Assembly: GCF_050947875.1 (NCBI RefSeq) | Contig: NC_134573.1 | Coordinates: 33,005,615 to 33,069,614, forward strand | Reading direction: 5' to 3' | Source of the DNA: Dermacentor variabilis | Lineage: Eukaryota > Arthropoda > Arachnida > Ixodida > Ixodidae | DNA: 64,000 bases | Part shown: positions 10,785 to 21,735 of the stretch, one piece after another | Layout of the letters: every line of letters starts with the position of its first letter | Position numbering within the stretch: the stretch's first letter is position 1 | Made by a program: the position numbers and the translations under genes | The notes under the pieces: generated by a model | What the model saw: only the letters and a program-made list of their open reading frames with translations | Database searches by the model: none | Told to the model about the DNA's origin: nothing

Positions 10785-10936
10785 TGTAACAGACACGAAA
10801 GGCACGGACAAGAAGAGAAGAAAGAGAGGACGAAGAAAACGAGGGGTTAGAGAGGCCGGGCTGCGCTACGATCACGCTACCATCATCGTCCAATTCTCCT
10901 GTAAATAAAACCATTTCTTCGCAACTCCTCGTAACA
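10785..10936 (+). repeat. 5' LTR (152 bp)
   Basis: Begins TGTAACAGACACG and ends CTCCTCGTAACA, so it has TG...CA ends. It contains AATAAA at 10904-10909. At 152 bp it is very short for Ty3/gypsy. No TATA box is obvious. Confidence 0.9.
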
Positions 10937-11048
10937 GTGGTGGTGAAAGGTGCTGCGTAATCGACACCCGAAGACGGAGGCTGAACCACAAGTTCTTCGA
11001 CGGAGCCGTCGCCTTGCTGGACTCCCACCGAATCTACCGGAGTTGAAC

Positions 11049-12365
11049 ATGTCCCACGACGCAGACGAACAGCGGCCCATTCCGACTGCTGCCCCGAGTT
11101 CTGCTCTGCAACTGAGAGATGCGCGTCCCTTCGCCGGAAGATCGGACGAAGACGTCGAGGAATGGCTCATCCATTATCACTGGGTGAGTGCCGCCAACAG
11201 GTGGAGCAGCGCTTCTCAGCTTCCGAACGTCGTGTTCTTTCTAACCGATACTTCATTGGTGTGGTTCGACAACCACGAGGAAACATTCACAACATGGGGA
11301 AGATCTGTTTCGGAAATCAAAGAGCGATTCGGTGACTCCGCGACGAAAAAGAAAAGGGCAGAACAGACGCTACTGCAACGTGCGCAAGTACCAGGCGAAA
11401 CCTGCACGACCTACATTGAGGCAGTAATAAAGCTGTGTAGGATGGTGGACTCTGGAATGTCCGAGGAAGACAAAGTCGGGCACATCCTAAAAGGAATTGC
11501 CGAGGATGTTTACAATTTCCTCATTGCAAAAGACAGCCTGGCTTCCGTCGCTTACATCATTCGGCACTGTCGTACTTTCGAGCAACTAAAGACGAGGCGC
11601 ATAACGCCGAAGTTTGGCAGGCTAGCCAATGTAACGACAGTTGCAAGCGTGGACAGCAACCAGCCCCTTGATCTTGAATCAACGATCCGACAAATAGTTC
11701 GGGAAGAACTCAGCCTGCACGCGCAAGTGACATATCCAGGCACTCGTAGCTTCCGCCTACCACCAGATTTTGAGCCAAACGTGGCATCCTTCTCCCCGTA
11801 TCCTGCGGCAAGGGGCACTGAGGATTATGAACTCGCGCCCCGACAGCAGTCACGTCTCTACGACAGAGGCCCTACTTATGGCGCTCGGCCACAACAAGAG
11901 CAGCCGCGTTTTTACCCCCGAGGCCCTGCGACTTCTGTCAGGCCACGACAAGAACAGCACCGACCCTACTACCACGACGCGACTTATGAAAGATATAACG
12001 GATTTCAGCAAGCAGCAGAGACACGTTATCCACATGACCACGAACTTTCTCGCCGCCCGCAGCCGTCTACCATTCGTTTCGAGGTAGACGCTGTGAACCG
12101 CGACCCTCCCGTGTGCTACAACTGTCGTTCCACAGGCCATATAGTTCGGTATTGTCGCCAAGCCCGTCAATCACGTAGGACACCATCGATGTTCTCGCCA
12201 CCCAGAACCCGTACTTCATATGACCTGCGGACGACCGATTTGCTTCCAAGGGATCACTTCTCACACGAGACCAGACGCAGCGATTCGCCAGCATCTGAGC
12301 AGAGTTTCACGCCTCCAAATAGCCGTCCCCGTCGCTCTCCGTCCCCTAAGCGCCGTTCTTCCTGA
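11049..12365 (+). CDS. gag: Gag polyprotein of the gypsy element
   Basis: This frame is intact (438 residues) and encodes the structural protein that would form the intracellular particle and package element RNA. A retrotransposon-gag domain occupies roughly the first 200 residues (EDVEEWLIHYHWVSAANRW, then SEIKERFGDS and EDKVGHILKGI). A single zinc knuckle, CYNCRSTGHIVRYC (CX2CX4HX4C, near 12115-12156), lies close to the C-terminus in an Arg-rich tail. I chose ATG at 11049 as the start. The frame is open 99 bases further upstream from a GTG at 10950, and that segment (RRSRRLAGLPP) looks like authentic Gag, so an original upstream start may have been lost. Pol continues in the -1 frame, as is usual for this group. 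Confidence 0.88.
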   Translation: MSHDADEQRPIPTAAPSSALQLRDARPFAGRSDEDVEEWLIHYHWVSAANRWSSASQLPNVVFFLTDTSLVWFDNHEETFTTWGRSVSEIKERFGDSATKKKRAEQTLLQRAQVPGETCTTYIEAVIKLCRMVDSGMSEEDKVGHILKGIAEDVYNFLIAKDSLASVAYIIRHCRTFEQLKTRRITPKFGRLANVTTVASVDSNQPLDLESTIRQIVREELSLHAQVTYPGTRSFRLPPDFEPNVASFSPYPAARGTEDYELAPRQQSRLYDRGPTYGARPQQEQPRFYPRGPATSVRPRQEQHRPYYHDATYERYNGFQQAAETRYPHDHELSRRPQPSTIRFEVDAVNRDPPVCYNCRSTGHIVRYCRQARQSRRTPSMFSPPRTRTSYDLRTTDLLPRDHFSHETRRSDSPASEQSFTPPNSRPRRSPSPKRRSS

Positions 12366-13090
12366 CCGCCCCCGGGAAACTAGCATCCGCGGCCAGTGGA
12401 TGTGTGGTCGCCGGACGGTCTTTGCAAGAAATACCTCTGCCTGTTGTGATGTTCAAAAACACAGTGAATGTCTCGATTGACGGAATACCGACCATGGCGT
12501 TAGTTGATACTGGGGCGACTGTGTCTGTGATGAGCCTCGCTTTGAAAAACCGGCACGGCCACAAAGTTATGTTTTCTTGGAACGACGGTATTACCTTTCG
12601 TGGAGTAGGCGGCGAGTGGTTTCATCCCCTTGGTGTTTGTGCTGTGAGTGTTTTGTTGGCTGGGAAAGTGTTTGTGTCGGAATTCCTTGTTCTTTCTCGT
12701 TGTTCGCACGACGTTATTCTTGGTATCGATTTTCTTGAACAGTGCGGCGCTTCCGTGGACTGTGGTTGTGGCGAAATCTCATTGAACAAGTTATTTATAT
12801 CAGCACATTCTGAACAAAGCTTGGGTAGTGAAGACAAGGACACAGACACAGTCAGTGTTCTTGATGAAGTGATTGCACCATCGTGGTGCCTGACGCCCGT
12901 TCGTGTTTCTACAACTACTGTTGATACTGATTGTGTTGACCTTGTAGTTAGGCCTCTCCGCATAAACGGTGCTAAAAAATATGCTTGTGCCCTGCTCTGT
13001 CGTGTGAATGACGAAAGGAGTCGCCACATTGTGGGCGCTGAACTCTTCCGCCACGCCGGTTGTCCTTCCTCGCGGTATGAAAATCGCTCT
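12366..13090 (+). pseudogene. pol: Gypsy aspartic protease (start of pol)
   Basis: The frame that is -1 relative to gag is open from the gag stop to about 13099. It contains the retropepsin active site ALVDTGATVSVMS (about 12500-12538) and the second conserved block HDVILGIDFLEQCGA (about 12709-12753). This domain would cleave Gag-Pol. The catalytic residues look intact. The frame is lost near 13005-13020, where pol shifts to another frame (ALNSSATPVVLPRGMKIALF), so the domain is separated from RT in this copy. Confidence 0.85.
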
Positions 13091-14415
13091 TTTCGATGAA
13101 GCCGCATGTACTTCAATAGCGGCACTAACTACGGACGTTTCTACAGCTTACTTTCCTTGCGATAATCGCCATTCTGAAGAGCTAATGCTTGGCATGATCA
13201 GCAAGGCTCTCGGTACATCGGAACGGCAAGCACTGGTACAAGTCCTTGCCAGGCATGAGGCCGAATTTGATTTCACGCATGGAGATGCACCCCTTCATTT
13301 ACCGTCATACCGCGTCCTGCGCTCGTCACAGAATAGATACTGGCTCAGCACACCCCATCCGCCAGAAGCCCTACCGAGTGCCATCGTCCGAGCGCAAAGT
13401 TATTGCCGAGCAAGTCAAGGAGATGATGAACAAAAGTGTCGTTCAAGAGTAATCTAGTCCATGGGCAGCCCCAGTAATCCTGGTCCGAAAAAAAGATGGC
13501 TCCTGGAGATTCTGCGTGGATTACAGACATCTAAACGCAGTGACGAAGAAGGATGTCTATCCACTACCGCGAATCGATGACGTCAGTGATTGCTTACACG
13601 CTGCTTCTTACTTCTCAACACTTGATTTGCGATTGGGGTACTGGCAAATACCTATGGACCCTGCCGACAAGGAAAAGATCGCTTTCGTGACTCCAGAGGG
13701 CCTATTCGAATTTAATGTTATGCCTTTTGGCCTTTGCAATGCTCCTGCCACCTTTGAAAGATTCATGGACACAGTACTACGCGGTCTAAAGTGGGAGATA
13801 TGCATGTGTTACCTCGATGATGTTGTAATCTTTGGCCGCACGTTTGAAGAACATAACGAACGCCTCAGCCTCGTTCTCGACTGCATTGAGAAAGCTGGAC
13901 TGGTCCTAAACTCAAAAAAGTGTCGGTTCGACGAACGTCAAACACTGGTCCTGGGACACTTAGTCGACAAGGATGGCATCAGACCCGATCCTCGTAAGAT
14001 TGAAGCAGTGAGCTCCTTCAAGCCACCGCAGTCAACACGAGAACTCCGCTCATTCATTGGCCTATGTTCGTATTTTCGTCGTTTTCGTCCCCGGTTTGCC
14101 GACATCGTTTACCCGTCGACAAGTATTTTGCGACAATATGCATCCTTCAATTGGACGCCAGAGTGTGACGCATCATTCTCTCAACTGAAGTTTATACTAA
14201 CGTCAGCACTCCTCTTGCGTCACTTGGATCCATCTTGCCCGACTGAAGTTCACACTGATGCGAGGGGAATCGGGATAGGAGCGGTGCTTGTACAACGTCA
14301 CAGTGGTGCAGAACAGGTTGTCGCATATGCCAGCCGTTGTCTGAGCAAATCTGAACGCAATTATACGGTCACGGAACAGGAATGCCTGGCAGCCGTTTTC
14401 GCCGTACAAAGTTTC
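13020..14415 (+). pseudogene. pol: Gypsy reverse transcriptase and RNase H (first part)
   Basis: After a linker (GSAHPIRQKPYRVPSSERK) there is an in-frame TAA at 13450-13452. RT then runs in one frame with KKDGSWRFCVDYRHLN, YPLPRIDD, STLDLRLGYW (motif A), FGLCNAPATFERFMD (motif B), CYLDDVVIF (catalytic YLDD intact, about 13809-13836), and thumb LGHLVDKDGIRPDP. RNase H follows with [32 protein letters not shown] and [14 protein letters not shown], where the frame breaks at about 14413. A further shift lies near 13325. All key RT residues are present, so the damage is limited to a few point changes and small indels. Confidence 0.9.
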
Positions 14416-15960
14416 GATGTTATCTTTACGGTAGACCATTCAAGATTATCAACGACCATCATTCTTTATGCTGGCTGGTCGGTTTGCGTGATCCCTCTGG
14501 TCGCCTCGCACGTTAGGCGCTGCGCCTCCAGGAATACGACTTTGTGGTATCGTACAAGAGTGGCCGTCGTCACGCTGACGCAGACTGCCTCTCTCGGATT
14601 CCTCTTGCGACTACCGACTGCGATGCTGAGAATTTTGACGACTGTCTCGCTGCTGTTACTGCTACGTTCCCTGACGCGGCAGACTTTCAGCGAGAACAAC
14701 GGGATGATGTTACCCTTGATCCGCTTTTTGTCGCCGCCCGTACTTCTAAAGGCAGCGGTCGCTTTACTGTCCGTGATAAATTGCTGTACAAAACTAATTA
14801 CTCCGGGCATGGAGCGCGTTTTCTGCTTCTTGTCCCCGAGAGTCTCCGCTCCGAGGTTCTACGCGCCATGCATTACGATGTGACATCCGGCCATTTCGGC
14901 TTCGTACGAACGCTGCACCGCACGCAGGAGCGCTTTTACTGGCGCAAGATGTACGAAGCAACCAAGCGCTATGTCGCTATGTCGCTAGTTGTGAAACGTG
15001 CCAACGTCACAAGCGACCGACCACCGCAGCCCCGGGTCCCCTTCGGCCATTGACACCGCCCAGTACGCCGTTCGAGCAAGTAGGCATTGACCTTCTGGGT
15101 CCATTCCCGCCATCTAACAACAGGAACCGCTGGATAATTGTCTGCGTAGACCACCTTACACGGTATGCAGAAACTGCAGCCATACCGTCTTCCACCGCTG
15201 CTTGCGTGGCGGCCTTCCTTCTCCGTTCCGTGGTCCTTCGTCATGGCCCACCACGTGTCATCATCAGCGACCGTGGTCACCGTGGTCGCCAGTTCACGGC
15301 TGATGCCATTAAAGAGTTACTTCGTTTGTGCACTTCACAGTTCCGTCATTCCATGCCATATCATCCACAGACCAATGGCCTCGTTGAAAGGACAAACAGA
15401 ACGCTGACTAACATGCTTGCTATGTACGTCTCCTCCAATCATAAGAACTGGGACGACGTGCTGCCCTTCATCACTTATGCATACAACACTGCGATGCACG
15501 AAACCACGAATTATAGCCCATTTTACGTCCTGTATGCAAGGTTACTGCGAAGCCCTCTGGACACTTTCCTACCTTTCGTTCTGCACAGTGATGATTCTGT
15601 ATCGAAGAATTTGTGTCTCGCTGAAGAAGCGCGTCGAATAGCTCGTCTTCGTACTCTGGCCTCGCAAAGTCATTCGAAAGAGCGATACGACGACCGTCAC
15701 GTGCAAGTATCGCTGCAAAAAAGGTGACTTATTCCTCCTTTGGACACCGCAACGCAAGCGTGGATTGTACCAAAAGTTCTTGTCACAATATTCAGGCCCA
15801 TTTGTAGTTGTGGACCGCCTGAGCGAACTCACTTACGTCATAGCTCGCCTCCTGTGCAATGGTCGGCGATCAAGCAGAACTCAGCTGACTCATATTGCTC
15901 GCCTGAAGCCTTTCTACCCTGCTTGTACATCCTGACTCGCCCCACGGGCTTCGTCTGCTT
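14413..15960 (+). pseudogene. pol: Gypsy RNase H end and integrase
   Basis: The RNase H tail has DHHSLCWL, a TAG at 14514-14516 and VSYKSGRRHADADCLSR. The integrase zinc domain has HYDVTSGHFGFVRTLHR. Its CxxC pair (SCETCQR) lies just past a tandem 8-bp duplication (CTATGTCG at 14969-14976 and 14977-14984) that shifts the frame. The DDE core then runs open from 15050: FEQVGIDLLGPFP, CVDHLTRYAETAA (first Asp), VIISDRGHRG (second Asp) and YHPQTNGLVERTNRTL (Glu). A final shift occurs in an A-run at about 15716-15721. The C-terminal domain continues past it (KGDLFLLWTPQRKRG, LLCNGRRS) and ends near 15925. Confidence 0.9.
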
Positions 15961-15969
15961 GCGGGGAAA

Positions 15970-16121
15970 TTTAACAGATACGAAAGACACGGACAGGAAG
16001 AGAAGAAAGAGAGGACGAAGAAAACGAGGAGTTAGAGAGGCCGGGCTGCACTACGATCACGCTACCATCATCGTCCAATTCTCCTGTAAATAAAACCATT
16101 TCTTCGCAACTCCTCGTAACA
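15970..16121 (+). repeat. 3' LTR (152 bp)
   Basis: Matches the 5' LTR over its full length except for six substitutions, including loss of the second base of the TG terminus (TTTAAC instead of TGTAAC). It contains AATAAA at 16089-16094. Confidence 0.9.
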
Positions 16122-19100
16122 ATATTGTACACAGCACACTAGGCAGCCACCACCATGACATCTTATTTTTGACAACTGCGACACCAAATGGCGGACTGAT
16201 ATACTTCCTAAAGGGGTTTAACTTTATTTTTTCATCGCAGAACCGCAAGCACAGGTTGCGTCGCGCGTATACCGCAGCCACGTACTGTGGCCGCACTCCT
16301 TTTCCTCTAACAATGTGGCCCCCGGCGGCTTCACGCGCTCCCGTAGGTGGCGGATTGGACTGTCACTCCAGAAGTTTAAATACACAACCTCTTTGCATAG
16401 AAACGACGGCATAATTGTTAACATATTGTTGGCTTGGATATGTTTGGCACGAGGCCCAAGACCCTGTCTTCTAACACGTTCTTATGTTTGCGTTCGCGTC
16501 TCTGTCTTGAAGGGACTCACACCATGACATGCTACAATGGTGCTTGCGTTGGGCGTATGTAAGGCGAAAAACGCGGTTCTAAAATGTCTGTTCACTAACT
16601 TGTGCAGTAAACCCATGTTTATAGTATTCGCGCAGTATAGTAGTAGTATAGTAAGAGTCACGAGTATGGCATCCGTAACCGCAAGGGCCACGTTATGGTC
16701 GTAACTTGTCGGGACAGCGTAGATGTAATCCACAGACCCTGCCACTAAGGAATACGTGGCTAGGCATGGCTGATGAATAAGTAATTGCGAAGGTTGGTTT
16801 TCAGTAAAGGTTTGTTACCAAGAACGGTGGGAGCTTATACTGCCGCAAAGGACGGATGCTGGGCGGTGACTCCAATCATTTACTCGGCACATCACACATC
16901 TACACAGGAATTCAACTGGTTTCGCCAACTCTTGCTTATATTCTCTCGCCTCTAAGCTGCGACTTCGCCTGCCACCCAGGCCCCAGCTTTTCCTCTTTGT
17001 CCCCCGCTTCTTTCCAAGTCTGCTGAGACGTGCTTCCACTGAGTCTTGCTCCTCCTTTTTCTCAATAAATAAAGGCATTCATCCATGCATGCCTAGGTTA
17101 CTGCAGAAAATAGCGTGTCTTTATCTCCATAACCACCCCGTCTCTCACCTGGACTCTCCCATCGCAAAACAAAGTTGCTGTGTTCCAAATGGCTGGGCGT
17201 CACATATACAATTTTCTAGGAAAGGCCAGTAGCACGGCGGGCAATTTTCGGTGGGTGACGAGACATTATATAGAACACCTTCTCTGCCATATCCACACTC
17301 AGTGCTCTGCTTCGTGAGCTACTATTAGCCGCTACGACGATGTACGAAATGAAAGAAACCTAGCAGGGCTGGTCGCGCGCAGCTCTTTTTGGATTCGTGA
17401 TGCGTCGGTTTAAAATAATAATATTTCTTATCTAAGCCTAAATGACAGCGATATAGGCGAGGTGAGTTACGGTAGCTAGTTGGCTTGGACTAACGACGCT
17501 CTTCAAGCAGCACTTTCGTGTTATGCGCGTTGGCGAACGGGAATGAAAGACAGGAGGGTAACACGCCTTCCTGAAATGAAACATTCGGAATGACCCTTTC
17601 TTTGGCGGTTGGACATATGTCGAGGGTGCCCAATACGAACAATCTGCAAGTCTGTATTACCTTGCAAAGGGGAACTCAGATGAAACGCTGTCAAACAGAT
17701 AGGCTTTTAATTATCGTAAGTAGATCTTTATTGGAATTCTTTACCATGAAGTGAAAGCCGACTAATAAGCATTTAAATTTTCTTTGTTAATAAAACATCC
17801 TGTTAGTAAAAGGTTGCTGTGCTTTACAGCCCCCTAAATTAAAACGTAAGTTATGGAAAATAAATTGGTGTGGTTAATGTGTAAACGCATACGCAAGAAA
17901 AGGCCTAGTCCATTTCCCAGTATTCTCTCAATGAAGATGGAGCACCTCTATACTCTCACGTTGTAGTGATGTGAAGAACAAAACACTTCCAAAAGAGTCA
18001 GTCACGAATGTTACTCATTATAAGATGAGCTTGCGCTGGAAAAGAAAATAACACTCAAAGATACCGATGGCTGCGCGCAAAGTGCTTCCTCTGATTCCGA
18101 TCTACGGATCAAGGCGTCGGTTCGTCAGATTGGAATGCTCGTACATCGCAGCGCAATCTCGGGTCGGCAAATGTGATGGAGAATGTACGCCAGTATTCGC
18201 TTCACGCGCGCAATCTGATAAGATAGCGCTCTTTCGCTATTGAATCCGTGCCAACATACTGGATATTAGAAACACATGCAGGCGCATCTTGAGCTAACTG
18301 ATAACTTTGGAACTGTGGTTAGACGCTAACCCCCCCCCCCCCCTTAAAAGAAGGAATACAGTTGCTTTCAATATTAGCTGAAACATAGTGCTGGTGGTAT
18401 AAAAAGGGCCCACAACATTGCACAGCGGCGCCGATTGACATACAGGAAATTCAAGAGCGAACCACTTTACAATTACTGGTATTTATCAAACCAGCATATC
18501 GTGGTTTAATGTAGCCCTGTATTCCAAGGGCCAGTTCCAACACGGGTACTGTGTCGGAGCTCATATTTCATGTCAGCATTATTTGTCACAAAATCAAAGC
18601 ATTTTTTCTTTAGATCTTAACATTAGACAGCCAAAATACATGCAGCGAAACCCTCACCTTAATATTTCAATACTTTTCGTTCTAACGTACATATCCGTGC
18701 TGATCCATATGTTACAAAGTGCTGAAAATGTACCCAATGCTTTCCTCCAGGAAGCTGTTTTTATTCCTTATGATGCCAGGAAACCGAGTCTGATGCCACC
18801 AACGCTCAGAAACCTAGTCGGGAGCGCGCACCATGTTCTCGCACACCTTGTGGGATGTACCGTAGCGCTGAGGTGCTTCTTGTATAATGTATGAGAATCG
18901 GTTGTAAAGACAGACGTGCAAGGTTGGGTCATGTGCTTAAGCTCATGAAGTTGATTTGTGCCAAGATAACCTGTCCAAACTTTCACACTTACTTTATAAG
19001 AAGTCTACAGCACCATCAATATGCCGGCTGCTTTTAACTGCACAAAACAAAACCATTCGAACGATGCAAACAATGTTAACATCATTTTATCATTCAAGTG

Positions 19101-19906
19101 TTCAGATTGGTAACCTCTAGATGCGGAGTAAGTTGAGAAGTTGTTTGCGTAATTAACAAAGCTACGTAATTAAATTTTCAGTAAGGGTTTTTACGTGGTT
19201 AAAGAAAATGAGCAGTTTCGAGCCCGTCCTCGAGATTAAGCAGCCAAACGAACAAATTTCGACTAAATATGCTTCTGTAAGAGCAATGCGAACAAAAATT
19301 TTCCAAGTAAACACTCTTGGAAGACGTAACTGACGCAGAAAAAGAACATCTGTGAAGTCAAAGAAAGAACAGCACTTCACGACGGGACACACACAGGGGG
19401 AACCACACACAAACTGCGCTAACATTAAGTGCTGTTCTTAATGTGATAATGAAGCAACTAGCCCGTCAGTCTTTCCTTCCAAACCTGTAAAGTCAACCTG
19501 AACACATCTAGCCTTTTATGGTGCTGTCATCAATAGTATGGCCCCGTGAACATGTTCCCCATGGTCACATAGTCGCGTTCCATTTTTATTCACGCTGCTT
19601 TCTCGAAGGCAAGCATTTTAAAGTTTTAGTGTCAATACGGCAGTGAACGTGTGCCGCCGAAAGCTTGCTTGGTCGCAGAAGCGATGCATGACGGAATGAT
19701 GGTGCAGATTTAGCGTGTCGTCGGCATCAAGACAGTGCACTGCCGCCGAGCGAAGGAAGATAACGAAAGGGAACAGCTTGGTAGCTGCTCAGGAAGCCGT
19801 GCCGATGGTGGCGGTGCCATCATGACAAAATCTTAGGCGGCGATATTGACGGCTGAGGCGATTTTTTTTCTTTTATTCTTTTATTACTTTTTTTACAACG
19901 AAGTCG
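16122..19906. other. No gene recognised
   Basis: About 3.8 kb without identifiable coding domains. A C13 run lies at about 18331-18343. The pyrimidine-rich stretch ending in CTCAATAAATAAAGGCATTC (about 17060-17080) looks like the polyadenylation end of a retroelement or transcript on the plus strand, but nothing coding could be linked to it. Short open frames here lack domains. Confidence 0.4.
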
Positions 19907-20635
19907 TTAAGAGTATGCTTTAACTCGGGCCCAATTCCGACGTGGCCTATTCACATAAATGTAAAACGCCGAAACGATTTTCTGAGATAACCCCTGGGCC
20001 GATTTTAATAAATTTTGCTGGATTCGGGAGAGAAAGGTAAATTCTAGTGACTATTAGAAGCGCAAATTTCTATTTAGGGCTTGAATTCTGGTAAAAGATT
20101 TTCAAAAATTCGAAAGTGCGAAAAATACAGAAGCACGAAGTTTACAAATTAATAACTCCGCATCAAGAACTGATATCGCGGTTATGTAAACAGAATCCTT
20201 TAGACAATTCAAAGCGGACAAATCCAATATGCCGATTTATATCTTACGTGAAGTCGTTACGTTGTGAACAAGGGTTGTGGAAAAGCTGCATTTCCACATT
20301 ACTAAATTTTTTTAGATTCATGCGTATTATATCAATTTTGTCCGCTTTAGATGTGCTGTTAGATGCAATGTACAGAATTGTGATATCAGTTTTGATTGCC
20401 GAAAGACAGAGTTGTAAAGTTGGTTTCGTTTTCTGAAAATTTGTGATTTTTGCCAATTTTGAATAAACAAATGATGACCCAAATAAAAGATTTTAAACCA
20501 ACAGTCACTAGATTTTAAGTATTTCTTTCAAGTGCAACAAACCTTGTAAAATTTGATGCAGTGGTTGTGGAGAAAAACGAGTTCTCCTTTTACATGTATT
20601 TATATAGGACCACCAGAGCTAAAGGTTCCTCTTAA
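19907..20635. mobile_element. TTAA-flanked MITE, copy A (721 bp)
   Basis: TTAA at 19907-19910 and 20632-20635 flanks a 721-bp non-coding, AT-rich unit that aligns along its whole length with the unit at 25387-26109. Shared blocks include CTCGGGCCCAAYTCCGACG, ATAACCCCTGG and AAYCAACAGTCACTAGATTT. The terminal inverted repeat is diverged here (left GAGTATGCTTTAACTCG, right complement of GAGCTAAAGGTTCCTC). TTAA target duplication is the hallmark of piggyBac-type transposition. With no transposase inside, this is a non-autonomous derivative mobilised in trans. Confidence 0.75.
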
Positions 20636-20713
20636 GGGCTACTTTCCCTACTATCGCGTCCGCGTATAGAGCAAAATCCCGAAGATAGCATAATACCGGC
20701 CTGACCCGCAGCA

Positions 20714-20900
20714 GAGGTGCAGCAAACGTTCAGCTCTCCCCATACGTGGGCTGATCCCGAATGTAACGCCATGCCAGGCCGACCAGCGGCGGAGGTGAAG
20801 CAGGCATTAAGCACTCCCCATACGTGGGCCGATCCCGAAGACAGTGCAACGCGGTGCCGACATACGGCGGAGGTGCAGTTCGCCATTAAGGGGCCCACAT
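20714..20900. repeat. 78-bp tandem repeat (about 2.4 copies)
   Basis: GAGGTGCAGC at 20714, GAGGTGAAGC at 20792 and GAGGTGCAGT at 20870 mark an exact 78-bp period. The phrase CCATACGTGGGCYGATCCCGA repeats in between. The unit is 26 codons long, so frames stay open on both strands. That is a property of the period and not evidence for a protein. Confidence 0.8.
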
Positions 20901-20954
20901 ACACAGCTTTGCGGGTCGTATTTCTTCAGAGAGTGGGAGGGCACTGAGATTTTT

Positions 20955-21735
20955 TACTTATCAAACATCAGGTCATCGACGGCGAAACTAGGGACACCAA
21001 AGCCGTCCTCGGGCTCCACCTAGAAAGCGCCTTCGACAAAGTTACGCACTCTGCCATCCTCGCGCAGGTATCGCATCTAAACCTAGGCGAGAGGTCGTAC
21101 GAATATTTCAAAGGCATCCTCACGGGCAGATGGCGGAGCTCAGACTCGGCGACCTGAAGACGGACGAGAAGACATTAGGGAGCCAGGGCACTTCCCAAGG
21201 CTCCGTCATCTCACCCATGCTATTTATTCTTGCTATGATTCAAGTTGCCAAAAGACTACGCCAGCTTGAAGGACTGAAGCACACGATATACGCGGACGAC
21301 ATTACGCTGTGGGTGGACGGGGGCAGTGATGCCCGCACAAAATCCACGCCACAGACGGCAGTCGACACGATCGAAGAAAGCTTGGAAGGTACGGGACTGC
21401 GTTGCTCCCCAAGTAAGTTGGAGCTCCTGCTTTACCAACCGATCAAAACGCACAGAATCAAGAAGCAAAGGAAACACGAAAAGATCAAGATCCGCACCAG
21501 GGATGGTAACACAATACCGACGGTCAGCAAGATCCGAGTCCTGGGCATGACGATTGAAGCACTCGGCAGGAACAGAGACACCATCACCCCCATCATGGGT
21601 AAGTCGGCCAATGCCACCAGGCTGCTCAAGCGCGTTACCACCAAGAAGGGAGTCATGAAGGAGGAAAACTTCATCAGGCTTATACACTCCTTCGTACTCT
21701 GCCAGTGTACGTGGCAGCCTTCCACAAGTGGGTGA
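20955..21735 (+). pseudogene. I-LINE reverse transcriptase remnant
   Basis: RT motifs are in order: LHLESAFDKVTHSAIL (motif A), QGTSQGSVISPMLFIL (motif B), YADDITLWV (catalytic YADD intact, about 21289-21315) and LRCSPSKLELLLY (motif D region). A small indel near 21130 separates motif A from motif B. A second near 21695 moves the frame before VAAFHKWVKSEKNKLD. In an active element this enzyme copies LINE RNA at a nicked chromosomal site. Confidence 0.85.

Larger units (their letters stand above)
10785..16121 (+). mobile_element. Near-complete Ty3/gypsy LTR retrotransposon (5.3 kb)
   Basis: Two direct 152-bp LTRs (10785-10936 and 15970-16121) enclose gag, protease, RT, RNase H and integrase in Ty3/gypsy order. 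After the 5' LTR, TGG at 10938 is a plausible start for a tRNA primer-binding site, but I could not assign the tRNA. A purine tract GCGGGGAAA (15961-15969) immediately before the 3' LTR is the likely polypurine tract. The LTRs differ at six positions, five of them transitions, which points to a moderately recent insertion. Pol carries two stops and several frameshifts, so this copy is dead. The 4-bp flanks (ACAT left, ATAT right) are similar but not an exact target duplication. Confidence 0.92.

Noticed and set aside
10785..16121. Intact, potentially active retrotransposon
   Set aside because: LTRs are close and gag is open, but pol has stops at 13450-13452 and 14514-14516 and frameshifts near 13010, 13325, 14413, 14969 and 15716.
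16815..17078. Minus-strand open frame rich in Lys/Arg/Glu
   Set aside because: It is the antisense of a pyrimidine-rich stretch ending in AATAAATAAA; no domain.
20632..20947. Small protein gene with 26-residue repeats
   Set aside because: Open on both strands because of the 78-bp period; no domain or expression signal.
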